NCBI GenBank assembly: GCA_934667175.1
Contig: CAKULN010000011.1
Span: forward strand, 1-64,000
From: an uncultured Bacteroidales bacterium
GTDB taxonomy: Bacteria; Bacteroidota; Bacteroidia; Bacteroidales; UBA932
DNA: 64,000 bases
Direction of reading: 5' to 3'
The position numbers were made by a program, and so were the translations under genes. This document shows positions 1 through 8,697 of the stretch, piece by piece. A model generated the notes under the pieces. It did no database searches and was not told the origin of the DNA. It saw only the letters and a program-made list of their open reading frames with translations. Every line of letters starts with the position of its first letter. The stretch's first letter is position 1.

Positions 1-33
1 GACACACCAGTTGGGAGAGTAGGTCGCCGCCGT
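1..33 (+). rRNA. rrf: 5S ribosomal RNA, 3' end only
   Basis: The opening bases contain GGGAGAGTAGGTCGCCGCC, which matches the conserved 3' part of bacterial 5S rRNA (the GAGAGTAGGTCG segment of helix IV/V and the closing strand). The rest of the gene, and presumably the 16S-23S operon, lies before the window. A strong Rho-independent terminator follows within ten bases, as expected at the end of an rRNA operon. The 3' boundary is estimated to within a few bases. Confidence 0.8.
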
Positions 34-40
34 ACTTCGG

Positions 41-78
41 AGTCCCGGACGTCTTCACGACGCCCGGGACTTTTTTTT
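41..78 (+). terminator. rRNA operon terminator
   Basis: A 13-bp stem with one mismatch (AGTCCCGGACGTC pairing with GACGCCCGGGACT) around a 5-base loop, followed by eight T residues. It lies directly behind the 5S end, so it should end the rRNA transcript. Confidence 0.9.
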
Positions 79-227
79 CTGTTGTCCCTGCCATGAATGT
101 GCTGTTGACTCAGTGCGCGGTTTGCCGCCGTGATCGATGCAGTTACGATCCTCCCAACCATGCTATCTGTTGCATTGGTTGGGAGCTTGATTGGAATTGT
201 GGATAGACTTGCTTGCCTGGTTGACTG
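79..227. other. Intergenic spacer with one hairpin
   Basis: No gene is seen. Bases 151-160 (CTCCCAACCA) pair with 176-185 (TGGTTGGGAG) to form a 10-bp hairpin in the tail region of the minus-strand aminotransferase gene. There is no clear T run, so it could be a weak terminator or an mRNA 3' end stabiliser. Confidence 0.4.
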
Positions 228-1430
228 TTAGATTGGTCTATGAGGATATTCTTTGAGGCCGGCTTCAAGTGCATCAAAGGCTTTTTCAAGTTCGGGAATC
301 CCGAGTACGTATGCCAGGCGTATCTGGTTAACCCCGTATCCAGGTGTCTTGTAGAAGGACTCTGCCGGAGTCACCATGGTTGTTTCTCCGTCAAGCCTGA
401 AGTCTGTAAGCATCCATTTTGCAAATTTTTCAGCATTATCTACAGGAATTTGCGCGATAGTATAGAAAGCTCCCATCGGGCTTGGGGAATACACTCCTTT
501 CATGGCGTTGAGACGCGAGATAGCATAGTCACGTCTGGCGATATATTCATTCCTGACTTCCGTGAAGTATGATGATGGAGTGTCAAGCGCTCCGATTGAG
601 GCTATCTGCCCATAGACAGGAGGGCACAGACGCGATTGGGCGTATTTCATTGCGGCTTCCATCACTTCTTTGTTATGTGAGACAATGCATCCAATTCGAC
701 ATCCGCATAGATTGTAACGCTTAGATACAGAATCCACTAGGATGACATTATCCCTAAGGTCAGGTATATTCATCGCTGAGAAATGTGGTTCATCCGTGTA
801 GCAGAATTCCCTGTAAACCTCGTCTGAAATCAGGAATAGGTTGTGTTTTCTTGCTACTTCTCCGAGAGAGAGCATGTCCTCTTTGCTGTATAGTGTGCCT
901 GTCGGGTTGCCTGGATTGCTGATGAGAATAGCTTTCGTGCGTGGCGTCACAAGTTTCTCGAACTCTTCGGTTGGAGGAACTTTGAATCCGTTTTTTATGT
1001 CGGTGTGTACGGCTTTAAGAATGATTCCGCTTTCAAAACAGAATGTGTTGTAATTCGTGTAGAATGGCTCGATCACGATGAGTTCATCGCCTTCGTCGAA
1101 GGCTATCTGAAGGGCAAGATTGACCGCCTCGCTCCCAGCCACTGTGACGATGATCTCTGGGACTGAAACTTCGATTCCGATGTTGTGGTAATATCTCTCA
1201 GCCAACCCCTTGCGCAACTCCGGCATACCAGCGGAATTCGTGTATGAGATGTGGTCCAGAGTAGTTTTGCGCACTGCCTCAAGTGCGCATTCCGGAGATT
1301 TGATGTCAGGTGCGCCGACATTGAGGTGATAGACTTTTACGCCGTCGTTTTGCGCCGCATCGGCGAAGGGAACAAGCTTCCGGATCGCGGAAGCCGGCAT
1401 GAGACTTGATTTTTTTGATACTTTAACCAT
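228..1430 (-). CDS. Class I/II aminotransferase (PLP-dependent)
   Basis: A fold-type I PLP aminotransferase of the aspartate/aromatic aminotransferase group, about 400 aa. Visible hallmarks are NVGAPDI near the N-terminus, SNPGNPTGT (substrate/cofactor Asn), ISDEVYREF (Asp contacting the pyridine N) and the PLP-lysine segment DSVSKRYNLCGCRIG, which fits SxSKxxxxxGxRxG. An in-frame ATG eight codons upstream (1454) was not chosen, because the -7 box at 1462-1469 would place it at or before the transcript start. The ATG at 1430 leaves a leader of about 25 nt. The amino donor cannot be decided from sequence. It stands alone and is transcribed away from the lipoprotein gene. Confidence 0.85.
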   Translation of the reverse strand: MVKVSKKSSLMPASAIRKLVPFADAAQNDGVKVYHLNVGAPDIKSPECALEAVRKTTLDHISYTNSAGMPELRKGLAERYYHNIGIEVSVPEIIVTVAGSEAVNLALQIAFDEGDELIVIEPFYTNYNTFCFESGIILKAVHTDIKNGFKVPPTEEFEKLVTPRTKAILISNPGNPTGTLYSKEDMLSLGEVARKHNLFLISDEVYREFCYTDEPHFSAMNIPDLRDNVILVDSVSKRYNLCGCRIGCIVSHNKEVMEAAMKYAQSRLCPPVYGQIASIGALDTPSSYFTEVRNEYIARRDYAISRLNAMKGVYSPSPMGAFYTIAQIPVDNAEKFAKWMLTDFRLDGETTMVTPAESFYKTPGYGVNQIRLAYVLGIPELEKAFDALEAGLKEYPHRPI

Positions 1431-1454
1431 CTTGTCAAGGAGTTTTATACACAA

Positions 1455-1490
1455 CTATCTTCAAAGATAGTGAAGATTTTTTTACCTTTG
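1455..1490. promoter_or_regulatory. Divergent promoter pair with palindrome
   Basis: On the minus strand TATCTTTG (1469 to 1462) fits the Bacteroides -7 box TAnnTTTG for the aminotransferase. On the plus strand TACCTTTG (1483-1490) fits for the lipoprotein gene. The minus box sits inside CTATCTTCAAAGATAG, a 16-bp near-perfect palindrome that could be an operator. No convincing -33 TTTG is seen on either side. Confidence 0.65.
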
Positions 1491-1561
1491 CATTCTGAAT
1501 TGTACTATTTTATAATTTGAGTGTTCCAGACGGCTTTGTCCGCCTGAAATCATTATTGACA

Positions 1562-2332
1562 GTGAAGAAATTTTTTACGGTAATATTGTTGGTCTTATCC
1601 GTCATTGCGGCTTCCTGCTGTTCAAGGCGGGTTGATAATGGCTATAGGACAATTGCCTACGTCAATTCACTTCTTGCGGATTCTCTCTCAGAGTTAAGGA
1701 TTTTGGCAGAAAGCAACGGTAATTCTTCGGGGGCGATTGTCCTTGTCGGCGATCCGGCCGGATGTCTGCGTCTTAGTGAGAGGATGCTGCTATGCGATGA
1801 ATTCGACAATATCGACGCTAAAAGATCAAGTGACGGATTGCCGGATTTTGCCGGTGAGACCATTGTTTCAGTGCTTAATTTTGTGGACACTGCCTATCAG
1901 TCTCTTGCTGCCACGAAAGATGGACAGGTTGCTTTACGTGAACTTACTATTCGAAGCTCGCTTGCTTCTCTCCGAATTTTCCCACGCTGCAAGATCCTGA
2001 TAATCTGTAGTCCTGTTCTTTCCGAATATGGCGGCGGCGATGTCCGTGTCCTTTTTGAAAGAGTAGGGTGTAATGTTCCGGTAATATATTCGTCAGACAC
2101 TACAGTTTCATTGTCTGATGTCTGCTTCTTGACAATGAGGAAAATGAATATGTTCACGCACAACATTTCCTACCCTTCCGCAAGTCTGTTCATGACAATC
2201 AAGGATTCCATTGACTCAAAGGAGTCCGTAGTTCCGTTCGTTGACAGTCTTGTTCCTGCCTCTTTCCCTGACACTGTCGGGGTTTTGGCTCCAAACACTT
2301 ATTATTCCTATGTCGTACAAAATCAGTATTAG
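1562..2332 (+). CDS. Predicted lipoprotein of unknown function
   Basis: About 256 aa from a GTG start that begins an ideal lipoprotein signal: KK, a hydrophobic run, and the lipobox IAAS-C with the lipidated cysteine at residue 19. A longer reading from TTG at 1517 would put 15 extra residues in front of the signal and is less likely. The mature part is a soluble alpha/beta-looking sequence with no motif I recognise. Segments such as GAIVLVGDP and KILIICSPV look like alternating strands, so a Rossmann-like or periplasmic-binding fold is possible but not shown. Its 3' end overlaps the exonuclease gene by 23 bases, suggesting coupled translation. Confidence 0.6.
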   Translation: MKKFFTVILLVLSVIAASCCSRRVDNGYRTIAYVNSLLADSLSELRILAESNGNSSGAIVLVGDPAGCLRLSERMLLCDEFDNIDAKRSSDGLPDFAGETIVSVLNFVDTAYQSLAATKDGQVALRELTIRSSLASLRIFPRCKILIICSPVLSEYGGGDVRVLFERVGCNVPVIYSSDTTVSLSDVCFLTMRKMNMFTHNISYPSASLFMTIKDSIDSKESVVPFVDSLVPASFPDTVGVLAPNTYYSYVVQNQY

Positions 2333-2978
2333 TCCAGAAGAGATAGAAAGGTTGGAGCCTTCGAGCTTCCCGGGTAAAATTAAGGTTGTTGACAACCAGG
2401 GCTTCGAGTTTCTTAAGGCTATCAGTTATCTTAGGCGGCAGAAGGTGATTGGTTTTGACACGGAATCACGGCCTTGCTTCTCGGCGGATCAGCCTCATTA
2501 CGGGGTTTCGCTGTTGCAGCTTTCAGGCAAGGAGAAGGCGTTTCTGTTCAGGGTTAAGTTGATGGGTGGCATCCCTAAGTCATTGCGCAAGATTCTGGCG
2601 AGCAAGGAGATCATCAAGGTAGGGGCCGCTGTCACTGACGATGTGCGCGGCCTTAAGAAGCATCACGACTTCGAACCGAAAGCCTTCGTCGATCTTCAGA
2701 AGATGGTCTGGGAATATGGCATCAAGGATAAGAGTGTCAAGAAAATGGCTGCGATAATCCTGGGAGTGAGGATCTCCAAGACCCAGCAGCTTTCCAACTG
2801 GGAGGCGGATGTGTTATCGGATTCTCAGCAGGCCTATGCCGCGACAGACGCTTGGATCTGCCGTGAGATGTACTACAAGCTGATGGCGTCGGAAAAGAAT
2901 CCCTTGACACCGGAACAGATGCTTCCTAATCCTCCAAAACACAGTGATAATGACAAAGATAATATTAAAGAAAGGTAG
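2310..2978 (+). CDS. RNase D-like 3'-5' exonuclease
   Basis: A stand-alone DEDDy-type 3'-5' exonuclease domain (222 aa) with no HRDC domain. The three exonuclease motifs are visible: GFDTESRP (Exo I, Asp and Glu), a middle Asp region in GAAVTDDVRGLKK (Exo II) and YAATDAWICREMY (Exo III with the Tyr/Asp pair). KTQQLSNWEADVLSDSQ is typical of the RNase D/WRN group. The start is the ATG inside the end of the lipoprotein gene. The next gene starts before this one stops, so the three plus-strand genes appear to be one operon. The role is probably trimming of structured RNA; DNA substrates are possible. Confidence 0.85.
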   Translation: MSYKISISPEEIERLEPSSFPGKIKVVDNQGFEFLKAISYLRRQKVIGFDTESRPCFSADQPHYGVSLLQLSGKEKAFLFRVKLMGGIPKSLRKILASKEIIKVGAAVTDDVRGLKKHHDFEPKAFVDLQKMVWEYGIKDKSVKKMAAIILGVRISKTQQLSNWEADVLSDSQQAYAATDAWICREMYYKLMASEKNPLTPEQMLPNPPKHSDNDKDNIKER

Positions 2979-4284
2979 GGAGGACTCTCTTTTGAGATTC
3001 CATCCTTGGGTTTTTTCCGGAGCTATCGCTCAGATTGTCGGTGAGCCTGCTGAGGGAGACATCGTCGGCGTGTTTTCCCAGAACGGCGACTTTCTGGCTT
3101 ATGGGCACTACCAGGTAGGCTCGATTGCCGTGCGTGTTCTTAGTTTTGCCGGCGAGGATGTCCTTTCGCCCGACTTCTGGAGGAATATGATCTCCCGAGC
3201 CCTCAAGGTACGAGTGGCGGCAGGATTGGCCGGTACGATCCCTGAACCTGCATCTCCGGTCGCTGAGCCAGTATTTCCGGTCCCTGAGCTTGTCGAAGGG
3301 CCGGCCCCTAAGCCTGTCGAAGCATCGGACCCTGAACTTACCAAGGCGCAGGCCCCTGAGCCAGTCGAAGGGCCGTCCTTTACCAACTGCTACCGTCTCG
3401 TTCACGGCGAGGGAGATGGCCTCCCAGGCCTAATCATTGATTACTATGACGGTGTCTGCGTCATGCAGGCTCATTCCGTTGGCATGTTCCGAGCGAAAGG
3501 AGCAATCTGTGAAGCATTGAAATCAGTGTTCGGACAGTCTCTTAAAGCCGTTTACGACAAGAGCTCAGGAACCGCACCTTTCAAGGCAGGCCTTGATCTG
3601 GTTGACGGCTACCTCTACCGTTCGGCAGATTTTTCCGATGATGAGCAGGTTGTCTTGGAGAACGGGCACAAGTTTTTTGTAAACTGGACAGAAGGCCAGA
3701 AGACAGGCTTCTTTTTGGATCAAAGGGAGAACCGTGCTCTTGTGGGGAAATATTCCAGAGGCCGCAATGTCTTGAATCTGTTCTGCTACACAGGAGGCTT
3801 TTCGGTGTATGCCCTAGGCAACGGAGCGGTGCATGTCGATTCAGTTGACAGCTCCCGCAAGGCTGTTGACATGGTGGAAAGGAATATGTCGTTGAACGGA
3901 TTTGACGCGTCCCGGCACACTGGCTACTGCACTGATGCCATCGAGTTCCTGCGCAATGTCCCGGAGGACAAGTACGATCTGATGATTGTTGACCCACCGG
4001 CTTTTGCCAAACACAGAGGAGCTCTGAACAATGCGCTCAGGGCCTATCAAAGATTGAATGCCGCGGCGATCTCCAAAGTCGCTCCCGGAGGACTAATATT
4101 TACTTTTAGCTGTTCTCAAGTGGTTGATAAAGAGGCTTTTGCTTTAGCGGTGTTCTCCGCTGCCGCACAGACCGGACGCAGTGTAAGAATCCTTGACCGC
4201 CTGAACCAGCCGGCAGATCATGCCGTCAACATCTACCACCCGGAAGGCGAGTATCTCAAAGGCCTGCTTCTCTACGTGGAATAG
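2950..4284 (+). CDS. RlmI-type 23S rRNA (cytosine) methyltransferase with repeat-derived insert
   Basis: A class I SAM-dependent RNA methyltransferase of the RlmI/YccW family, 444 aa. Residues ~1-80 resemble a PUA domain (HPWVFSGAI, DIVGVFSQNGDFLAYG). The catalytic part has TNCYRLVHGEGDGLPGLI, the SAM site NVLNLFCYTGGFSVYAL and the motif DPPAFAKHRGAL. Between the PUA part and the catalytic part lie about 45 extra residues rich in PEPVEG and PELVEG, encoded by copies of the dispersed palindromic repeat read in frame. The family is normally near 390-400 aa, so the insert explains the excess. The start is ATG at 2950 rather than GTG at 2944. It overlaps the exonuclease gene. Confidence 0.88.
   Translation: MTKIILKKGREDSLLRFHPWVFSGAIAQIVGEPAEGDIVGVFSQNGDFLAYGHYQVGSIAVRVLSFAGEDVLSPDFWRNMISRALKVRVAAGLAGTIPEPASPVAEPVFPVPELVEGPAPKPVEASDPELTKAQAPEPVEGPSFTNCYRLVHGEGDGLPGLIIDYYDGVCVMQAHSVGMFRAKGAICEALKSVFGQSLKAVYDKSSGTAPFKAGLDLVDGYLYRSADFSDDEQVVLENGHKFFVNWTEGQKTGFFLDQRENRALVGKYSRGRNVLNLFCYTGGFSVYALGNGAVHVDSVDSSRKAVDMVERNMSLNGFDASRHTGYCTDAIEFLRNVPEDKYDLMIVDPPAFAKHRGALNNALRAYQRLNAAAISKVAPGGLIFTFSCSQVVDKEAFALAVFSAAAQTGRSVRILDRLNQPADHAVNIYHPEGEYLKGLLLYVE
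3240..3383 (+). repeat. Repeat cluster 1: palindromic repeats inside a coding region
   Basis: Four or five degraded copies of the unit core CTGAGCTTGTCGAAGGGCC lie head to tail. All keep the reading frame of the methyltransferase and are translated as PEPVEG-like peptides. It is the only cluster of this family in the window that lies within a gene body. Confidence 0.85.
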
Positions 4285-4296
4285 CGTGTCATGTAA

Positions 4297-4346
4297 TTGT
4301 AAAAATAAATAGGAGAGCCGGAAGGCTCTCCTATTTATTTTTACAA
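4297..4346. terminator. Bidirectional terminator between convergent genes
   Basis: A perfect 23-bp stem (4297-4319 pairing with 4324-4346) around a GGAA loop. The A-rich start and T-rich end give a U tract in both directions. It serves the rRNA methyltransferase operon on the plus strand and glyA on the minus strand. Confidence 0.92.
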
Positions 4347-4359
4347 TCGGTGTTTGTGT

Positions 4360-5688
4360 CTAATACTTGTTGAGTGGACGTCCGGCTGTCATGTTGTGAA
4401 CCTTGTGCTTGACTGTGTCAAGAACCTTGGCATATTCATCAGCGCCTTCTGTTGTGACTCCATTGACAACGTCAGCGTACTTGGCCACAGCGGTGAGCAC
4501 CGTGTCTATGAGCTCAACGATGTCAACCATGTCCTTCTCCACAAAGCCGCGGGAGGTGATGGCAGGTGTGCCGATCCTGACGCCTGATGTCTTGAACGGA
4601 GAGCGGGTGTCGAACGGAACCATGTTCTTGTTGAGTGTGATCTCGGCCTTCTCAAGCTCCTTCTCGGCCATCCTTCCGGTCACCTCCGGGAACTTGGTTC
4701 TGAGGTCAATCAGCATGAGGTGGTTGTCTGTACCTCCGGAAACCACCTTGTAGCCTCTGGCGACGAACTCCTCGGCCATCTTCTTGGCGTTGGCCATCAC
4801 CTGCTTCTGATAGTCAACATATTCAGGCTGCATGGCCTCGTAGAAAGCGACTGCCTTGGCGGCTATCACATGCTCAAGAGGTCCGCCCTGCACTCCTGGG
4901 AACACGCTAGAATTGAGGATCGCGCTCATCTTCTTGATCTCGCCCTTAGGAGTCTTGAGCCCCCAAGGGTTGTCGAAGTCCTTACCCATCAAGATGATGC
5001 CTCCGCGAGGGCCGCGAAGTGTCTTGTGGGTTGTCGAGGTCACGATGTGGGCGTATTTCACAGGGTTCTTTAACAATCCGGCGGCGATGAGTCCGGCTGT
5101 GTGGGCCATGTCAATCCAAAGGAGGGCTCCGACCTCGTCAGCGATGGCGCGCATCCTTTCATAATCCCATTCACGGGAATATGCGGACGCTCCTCCGATG
5201 ATGAGCTTTGGCTTGCATTCTTTGGCGATGCTTTCCATCTTGTCGTAGTCGATCATGCCGGTGGCTTCGTCGAGTCCGTAAGGCACAGCGTGATAGAGGA
5301 TCCCTGAAGCGTTTACCGGGGAGCCGTGGGTCAGATGGCCTCCCTGCGAGAGGTCAAGTCCCATGAATGTGTCGCCAGGCTTGAGGCACGCCATGATGAC
5401 GGCCATGTTGGCCTGTGCTCCGGAGTGAGGCTGAACGTTGGCATATTCAGCGTCATAGATCTTGCAGAGGCGGTCGATCGCAAGCTGCTCGATCTGGTCA
5501 ACGATCTGGCAGCCACCATAATACCTCTTGCCAGGGTAGCCTTCAGCGTACTTGTTGGTGCAGATGGATCCCATCGCCTCCAGCACGTAATCGCTTACGT
5601 AGTTTTCTGATGCAATCAATTCGAGTCCGGAAGACTGCCTTTCCTTTTCATTTCTGATCAGATCAAAAATCTGAAGATCCTGTTTCAT
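4360..5688 (-). CDS. glyA: Serine hydroxymethyltransferase
   Basis: PLP enzyme interconverting serine and glycine with transfer of the one-carbon unit to tetrahydrofolate; cytosolic. Family sequence is clear throughout: [43 protein letters not shown] and the PLP-lysine segment [13 protein letters not shown]. It has 442 aa, slightly longer than the common 415-425. The ATG is followed by a normal GlyA N-terminus. It is monocistronic: terminator behind it and its own -7 box (TATCTTTG, 5742 to 5735) about 47 bases ahead of the start. Confidence 0.97.
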   Translation of the reverse strand: MKQDLQIFDLIRNEKERQSSGLELIASENYVSDYVLEAMGSICTNKYAEGYPGKRYYGGCQIVDQIEQLAIDRLCKIYDAEYANVQPHSGAQANMAVIMACLKPGDTFMGLDLSQGGHLTHGSPVNASGILYHAVPYGLDEATGMIDYDKMESIAKECKPKLIIGGASAYSREWDYERMRAIADEVGALLWIDMAHTAGLIAAGLLKNPVKYAHIVTSTTHKTLRGPRGGIILMGKDFDNPWGLKTPKGEIKKMSAILNSSVFPGVQGGPLEHVIAAKAVAFYEAMQPEYVDYQKQVMANAKKMAEEFVARGYKVVSGGTDNHLMLIDLRTKFPEVTGRMAEKELEKAEITLNKNMVPFDTRSPFKTSGVRIGTPAITSRGFVEKDMVDIVELIDTVLTAVAKYADVVNGVTTEGADEYAKVLDTVKHKVHNMTAGRPLNKY

Positions 5689-5734
5689 AAATTCTTTAGT
5701 TAAGATTACTCGTCCAAAATGGGCCGAGGGTTCG

Positions 5735-5771
5735 CAAAGATAAGATTAAAAAACGATTTTTACTATATTTG
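5735..5771. promoter_or_regulatory. Divergent -7 boxes for glyA and the SpoU methyltransferase
   Basis: The minus strand has TATCTTTG (5742-5735) for glyA. The plus strand has TATATTTG (5764-5771) for the RNA methyltransferase, 18 bases before its ATG. Both fit TAnnTTTG; -33 elements are not obvious. Confidence 0.7.
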
Positions 5772-5789
5772 CAACCATAATTGCATATT

Positions 5790-6350
5790 ATGGTGAAAGA
5801 CAGAAAGCTGTTGAGCATAGAGATGGGAAGGGTGTCACCTCAGGAATATAAGGAACTTCCTCAGATTGGGGTGGTTGTGGTTCTGGACAACATCCGCAGC
5901 GCGCATAATGTGGGGTCTGCGTTCCGTACGTGCGACTCCTTCAAGATCGACAAACTTTGGCTTTGCGGAATCTGTGCGGTGCCGCCTTCCGCCGAGATTC
6001 ACAAATCGGCCCTCGGGGCGGAGGACAGTGTGCCTTGGGAGCATTTGGACAGCACGCTGGATGTGGTGGAACGTCTGCGTTCAGAGGGTTACACGATTGT
6101 GAGTGTCGAGCAGACGGTCAATTCTGTCAGTCTGGAGAATTTCTCGCCGGCTTTCGCACAGGGAAAGAAATACGCCTTGATATTCGGTAACGAGGTGGAC
6201 GGTGTTGATCAAGCTGTTGTGGACGCTTCTGACATGTCCTTGGAGATTCCGCAGTTCGGCACCAAGCATTCACTCAATGTCTCCGTCTCTGTCGGGGTGA
6301 TCCTCTGGCATTTCACGCTCGGAAGGTTAGTGAATATGTCGCTTCGATAG
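5790..6350 (+). CDS. SpoU/TrmH-family RNA 2'-O-methyltransferase
   Basis: A 186-aa SPOUT-class methyltransferase. The three family motifs are present: VVLDNIRSAHNVGSAFRTC (motif 1), YALIFGNEVDGV (motif 2) and LEIPQFGTKHSLNVSVSVG (motif 3, knot and SAM site). It lacks the N-terminal L30-like domain of RlmB, so a tRNA or small-substrate role is more likely than RlmB. The start is ATG at 5790, placed just behind a good -7 box. The last residues (MSLR) and the stop codon are encoded by a degraded copy of the dispersed palindromic repeat that begins the cluster behind the gene. Confidence 0.88.
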   Translation: MVKDRKLLSIEMGRVSPQEYKELPQIGVVVVLDNIRSAHNVGSAFRTCDSFKIDKLWLCGICAVPPSAEIHKSALGAEDSVPWEHLDSTLDVVERLRSEGYTIVSVEQTVNSVSLENFSPAFAQGKKYALIFGNEVDGVDQAVVDASDMSLEIPQFGTKHSLNVSVSVGVILWHFTLGRLVNMSLR

Positions 6351-6474
6351 GCTGGTAAGATTAGTCGCTTCGACAGGCTCAGCGACCGTGATGCTCCGGT
6401 CACTGAGCCTGTCGAAGTGACCGGAGCCTGCCGAAGTGACCGGGGCCTGCCGAAGTGACCGGAGCCTGCCGAAG
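6336..6474. repeat. Repeat cluster 2 of the GAGCTTGTCGA palindrome family
   Basis: Six or so units, including TCGCTTCGACAGGCTCAGCG, CACTGAGCCTGTCGAAGTGA and four tandem GGAGCCTGCCGAAGTGACC units. It fills the space between the convergent SpoU and response-regulator genes and reaches into both ends: the TAG of SpoU lies in the first copy, and the stop of the regulator abuts the last. Confidence 0.9.
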
Positions 6475-7251
6475 TCAGTTTTCCAGCCAAGTGAGGAACT
6501 CCTCCGCTCTGGAGCGGCTGACTGTGAGATCGGGGGCGGGGCCTAGGTTTGAGGAAAGGTGAACCTTGGGAGTGACACGCAGTCTTCCTCCCAGAAGCTT
6601 GGTCACACATTCCACAGCATCTTTTGCGAATATGCAGCTTCGGGAAATCCGGAAGAACCTGTCCGGATCAAGTCCTGTGATTATGGAATCCATTGTGGAA
6701 TCCACAATGTAAACCGCGCCGCTGTGCGTCACGACGTGATTGTTCTTGTCCTCTGAATAGAAAAACGCGATTTCATCGGCTTTCACCGGCACGATCCTAT
6801 CGTTGAACTGCACCAGATAACGCTCCTTGTACCCATGGCCTGAATCCTTCCGCGAGATCGCTCCCAGAATCTTCTCGACATCCAACTTCCCGGAGGAAAA
6901 CTGCCGGCATCTTTCCACGGCCCTCTTCAGGGCAGATGCGTCAATCGGCTTGAGAAGGTAGTCAATCGAGCCGGCCTCGAACGCCTTGATGGCATAGCTG
7001 TCGTAGGCTGTAGTCATCACAACCCGAGGCTTCACATCTACCTGACGGAAAATCTCAAAGCATTCACCGTCAGAAAGTTCCACATCCATGAATATCAAAT
7101 CCGCCTCACTGGGCCTTTCCTTGAGCCGGGCGACTGACTCGCTCACCGACGCGCATTCCCCGACGATCTCGACATCCGGGAAGCTGGTCTCCAACATCTT
7201 TTCAAGGCTCCTGCGGGCCATCATCTCATCTTCTATAATAAGGACTTTCAT
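6475..7251 (-). CDS. LytTR-family response regulator
   Basis: A 258-aa two-component response regulator. Residues 1-120 are a receiver domain with acidic pocket IIEDE (E7, D8), phospho-acceptor D56 in IFMDVELS, and the switch Thr and Lys in MTTAYDSYAIKAF and YLLKPIDAS. Residues ~150-255 are a LytTR DNA-binding domain (IAFFYSEDKNNHVVTHSG, DRFFRISRSCIF, LRVTPKVHLSSNLGPAP, TVSRSRAEEFLTWLE). Its ATG overlaps the histidine kinase stop by four bases, so the pair is translationally coupled. The likely target is the triple direct repeat in front of the sugar transporter. Confidence 0.93.
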   Translation of the reverse strand: MKVLIIEDEMMARRSLEKMLETSFPDVEIVGECASVSESVARLKERPSEADLIFMDVELSDGECFEIFRQVDVKPRVVMTTAYDSYAIKAFEAGSIDYLLKPIDASALKRAVERCRQFSSGKLDVEKILGAISRKDSGHGYKERYLVQFNDRIVPVKADEIAFFYSEDKNNHVVTHSGAVYIVDSTMDSIITGLDPDRFFRISRSCIFAKDAVECVTKLLGGRLRVTPKVHLSSNLGPAPDLTVSRSRAEEFLTWLEN

Positions 7252-8615
7252 AATAGAGGTAGCTTGACTGTGTAGAACTCGTCCGTGCGGATGATTTCGA
7301 TCCCCTTGCCGGAACGTTCCTTGTACTGTTGACGTATGTAATTGAGCCCCAGTCCACTGGATTGAGCTTCGGTGATTTTCGGGATAAGGTTATTGGTCAC
7401 TGTCACGGTCTGCCCGTCAGAGACCACGCTGACATTCAGAGGTTTGGACGGCGACACCGCATTGTGCTTGGTGGCGTTCTCGATCAGTAGCTGAACGGAG
7501 CATGGAACCACGTGTCTGGACATGTCATCGGACGGGATGCTGACCTCAACATTGAACCCTTCCTGGAACCTTACCTTCAGCAGATCCCGGTACATCTCGA
7601 CGTAGGTCATCTCGTCCCGCAGCGTCACGACGCTTTCCTCCTCGTTGCGAAGCATGTAGCGGTATATTCCAGCCAATTTATGAATATACTCGCTCGCCTC
7701 CTTGTCCTGTCCGTCCAGCACGAGGGCGTCCAGAATATTCAAAGAATTGAAGAGGAAGTGCGGGTTGACCTGCTGTTTGAGGTTGAGATACTGGAACTTG
7801 GCGAGGTCAGCGCGGTCCTTCTCCTTTTCAGCGTTGCGGCGGGCTGTGATGGCATATTCAATCATGTAAATCACTGAATAGATCATCATTTCCGCGATGA
7901 AGGCCACCAGCAGAAGCTCAAGGAAGCTTTTCGCGGAGAAGGGCATGTAGAAGTGAAAAGGCAGTCCGGAACCTACCAAGGTCGCGGAAATCGCTGAGAT
8001 TCCGGTCAGAAATGATGCCGTGGTGATCACGTGGCCGGCGGTCGATTTCTTTCCGGACAAGTCCTTTGTCTGTTCTACGAAGAGTATGGTCAGGCAGACC
8101 ATCACTAACAGTATGAAGGAGTTATCCACAAACGCTGTGACGGCTTTAAGCACTGAGCCACCTTCGAAGAGCGTTGAACTGAACAGGTAGATTATGATTC
8201 TGACAATCAGAATCATGGCGACAGCTATTGCGAGCCATGTGATCTCAATGTTGCGGGTTTTTGACTCATTCCCGTGTCTGGCGAAACGCCTCATAAACAG
8301 CACAAGTCCCCATCCCATCGCCTCGGTTGTCGTGAAAGTCGCGATGGCTGGGGAGAGCAGCGGATGATTGATGAATATTCTCACGAGAGCGGCGATCCCG
8401 TTGCCGAGGATGTAGCCGAGGATGTTGGCAATTATGATGACGATGGAGGAGAACTCCACACTCTGCCGGTATCTTAGGCAGAGGATGACGGTCAGGATAA
8501 TGGTGAGGGTTGTGAGCGCCAGCTCATCACCGAAGTGGCACATCCTGCACAGCACGGCCGTCGCCACGTGGAGCAGCGCGAAACAATGGATTATGGAGGA
8601 TGTCTTCAGTGTCAT
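7248..8615 (-). CDS. LytS/YehU-type membrane sensor histidine kinase
   Basis: A 455-aa sensor. The N-terminal half is hydrophobic, with about seven or eight predicted membrane helices and no recognised ligand domain. The C-terminal half is a His_kinase/HATPase pair: the phospho-accepting His286 in QQVNPHFLFNSLNILD, then LRDEMTYVEMYRDLLKVRF, N-box QLLIENATKHN and G-box SSGLGLNYIRQQY. The start is ATG at 8615; an upstream TTG at 8645 gives ten weak residues. It is the first gene of the pair with the LytTR regulator and divergent from the Sus locus. The signal is unknown; a starch breakdown product would fit the neighbours. Confidence 0.9.
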   Translation of the reverse strand: MTLKTSSIIHCFALLHVATAVLCRMCHFGDELALTTLTIILTVILCLRYRQSVEFSSIVIIIANILGYILGNGIAALVRIFINHPLLSPAIATFTTTEAMGWGLVLFMRRFARHGNESKTRNIEITWLAIAVAMILIVRIIIYLFSSTLFEGGSVLKAVTAFVDNSFILLVMVCLTILFVEQTKDLSGKKSTAGHVITTASFLTGISAISATLVGSGLPFHFYMPFSAKSFLELLLVAFIAEMMIYSVIYMIEYAITARRNAEKEKDRADLAKFQYLNLKQQVNPHFLFNSLNILDALVLDGQDKEASEYIHKLAGIYRYMLRNEEESVVTLRDEMTYVEMYRDLLKVRFQEGFNVEVSIPSDDMSRHVVPCSVQLLIENATKHNAVSPSKPLNVSVVSDGQTVTVTNNLIPKITEAQSSGLGLNYIRQQYKERSGKGIEIIRTDEFYTVKLPLL

Positions 8616-8697
8616 AAATCTATTAGGCAAAGCAGTTCTTGACAATCATCTGCCATGCTGGTCAACTATGTCGCAATTTAGGAAAAATATCATTCAT

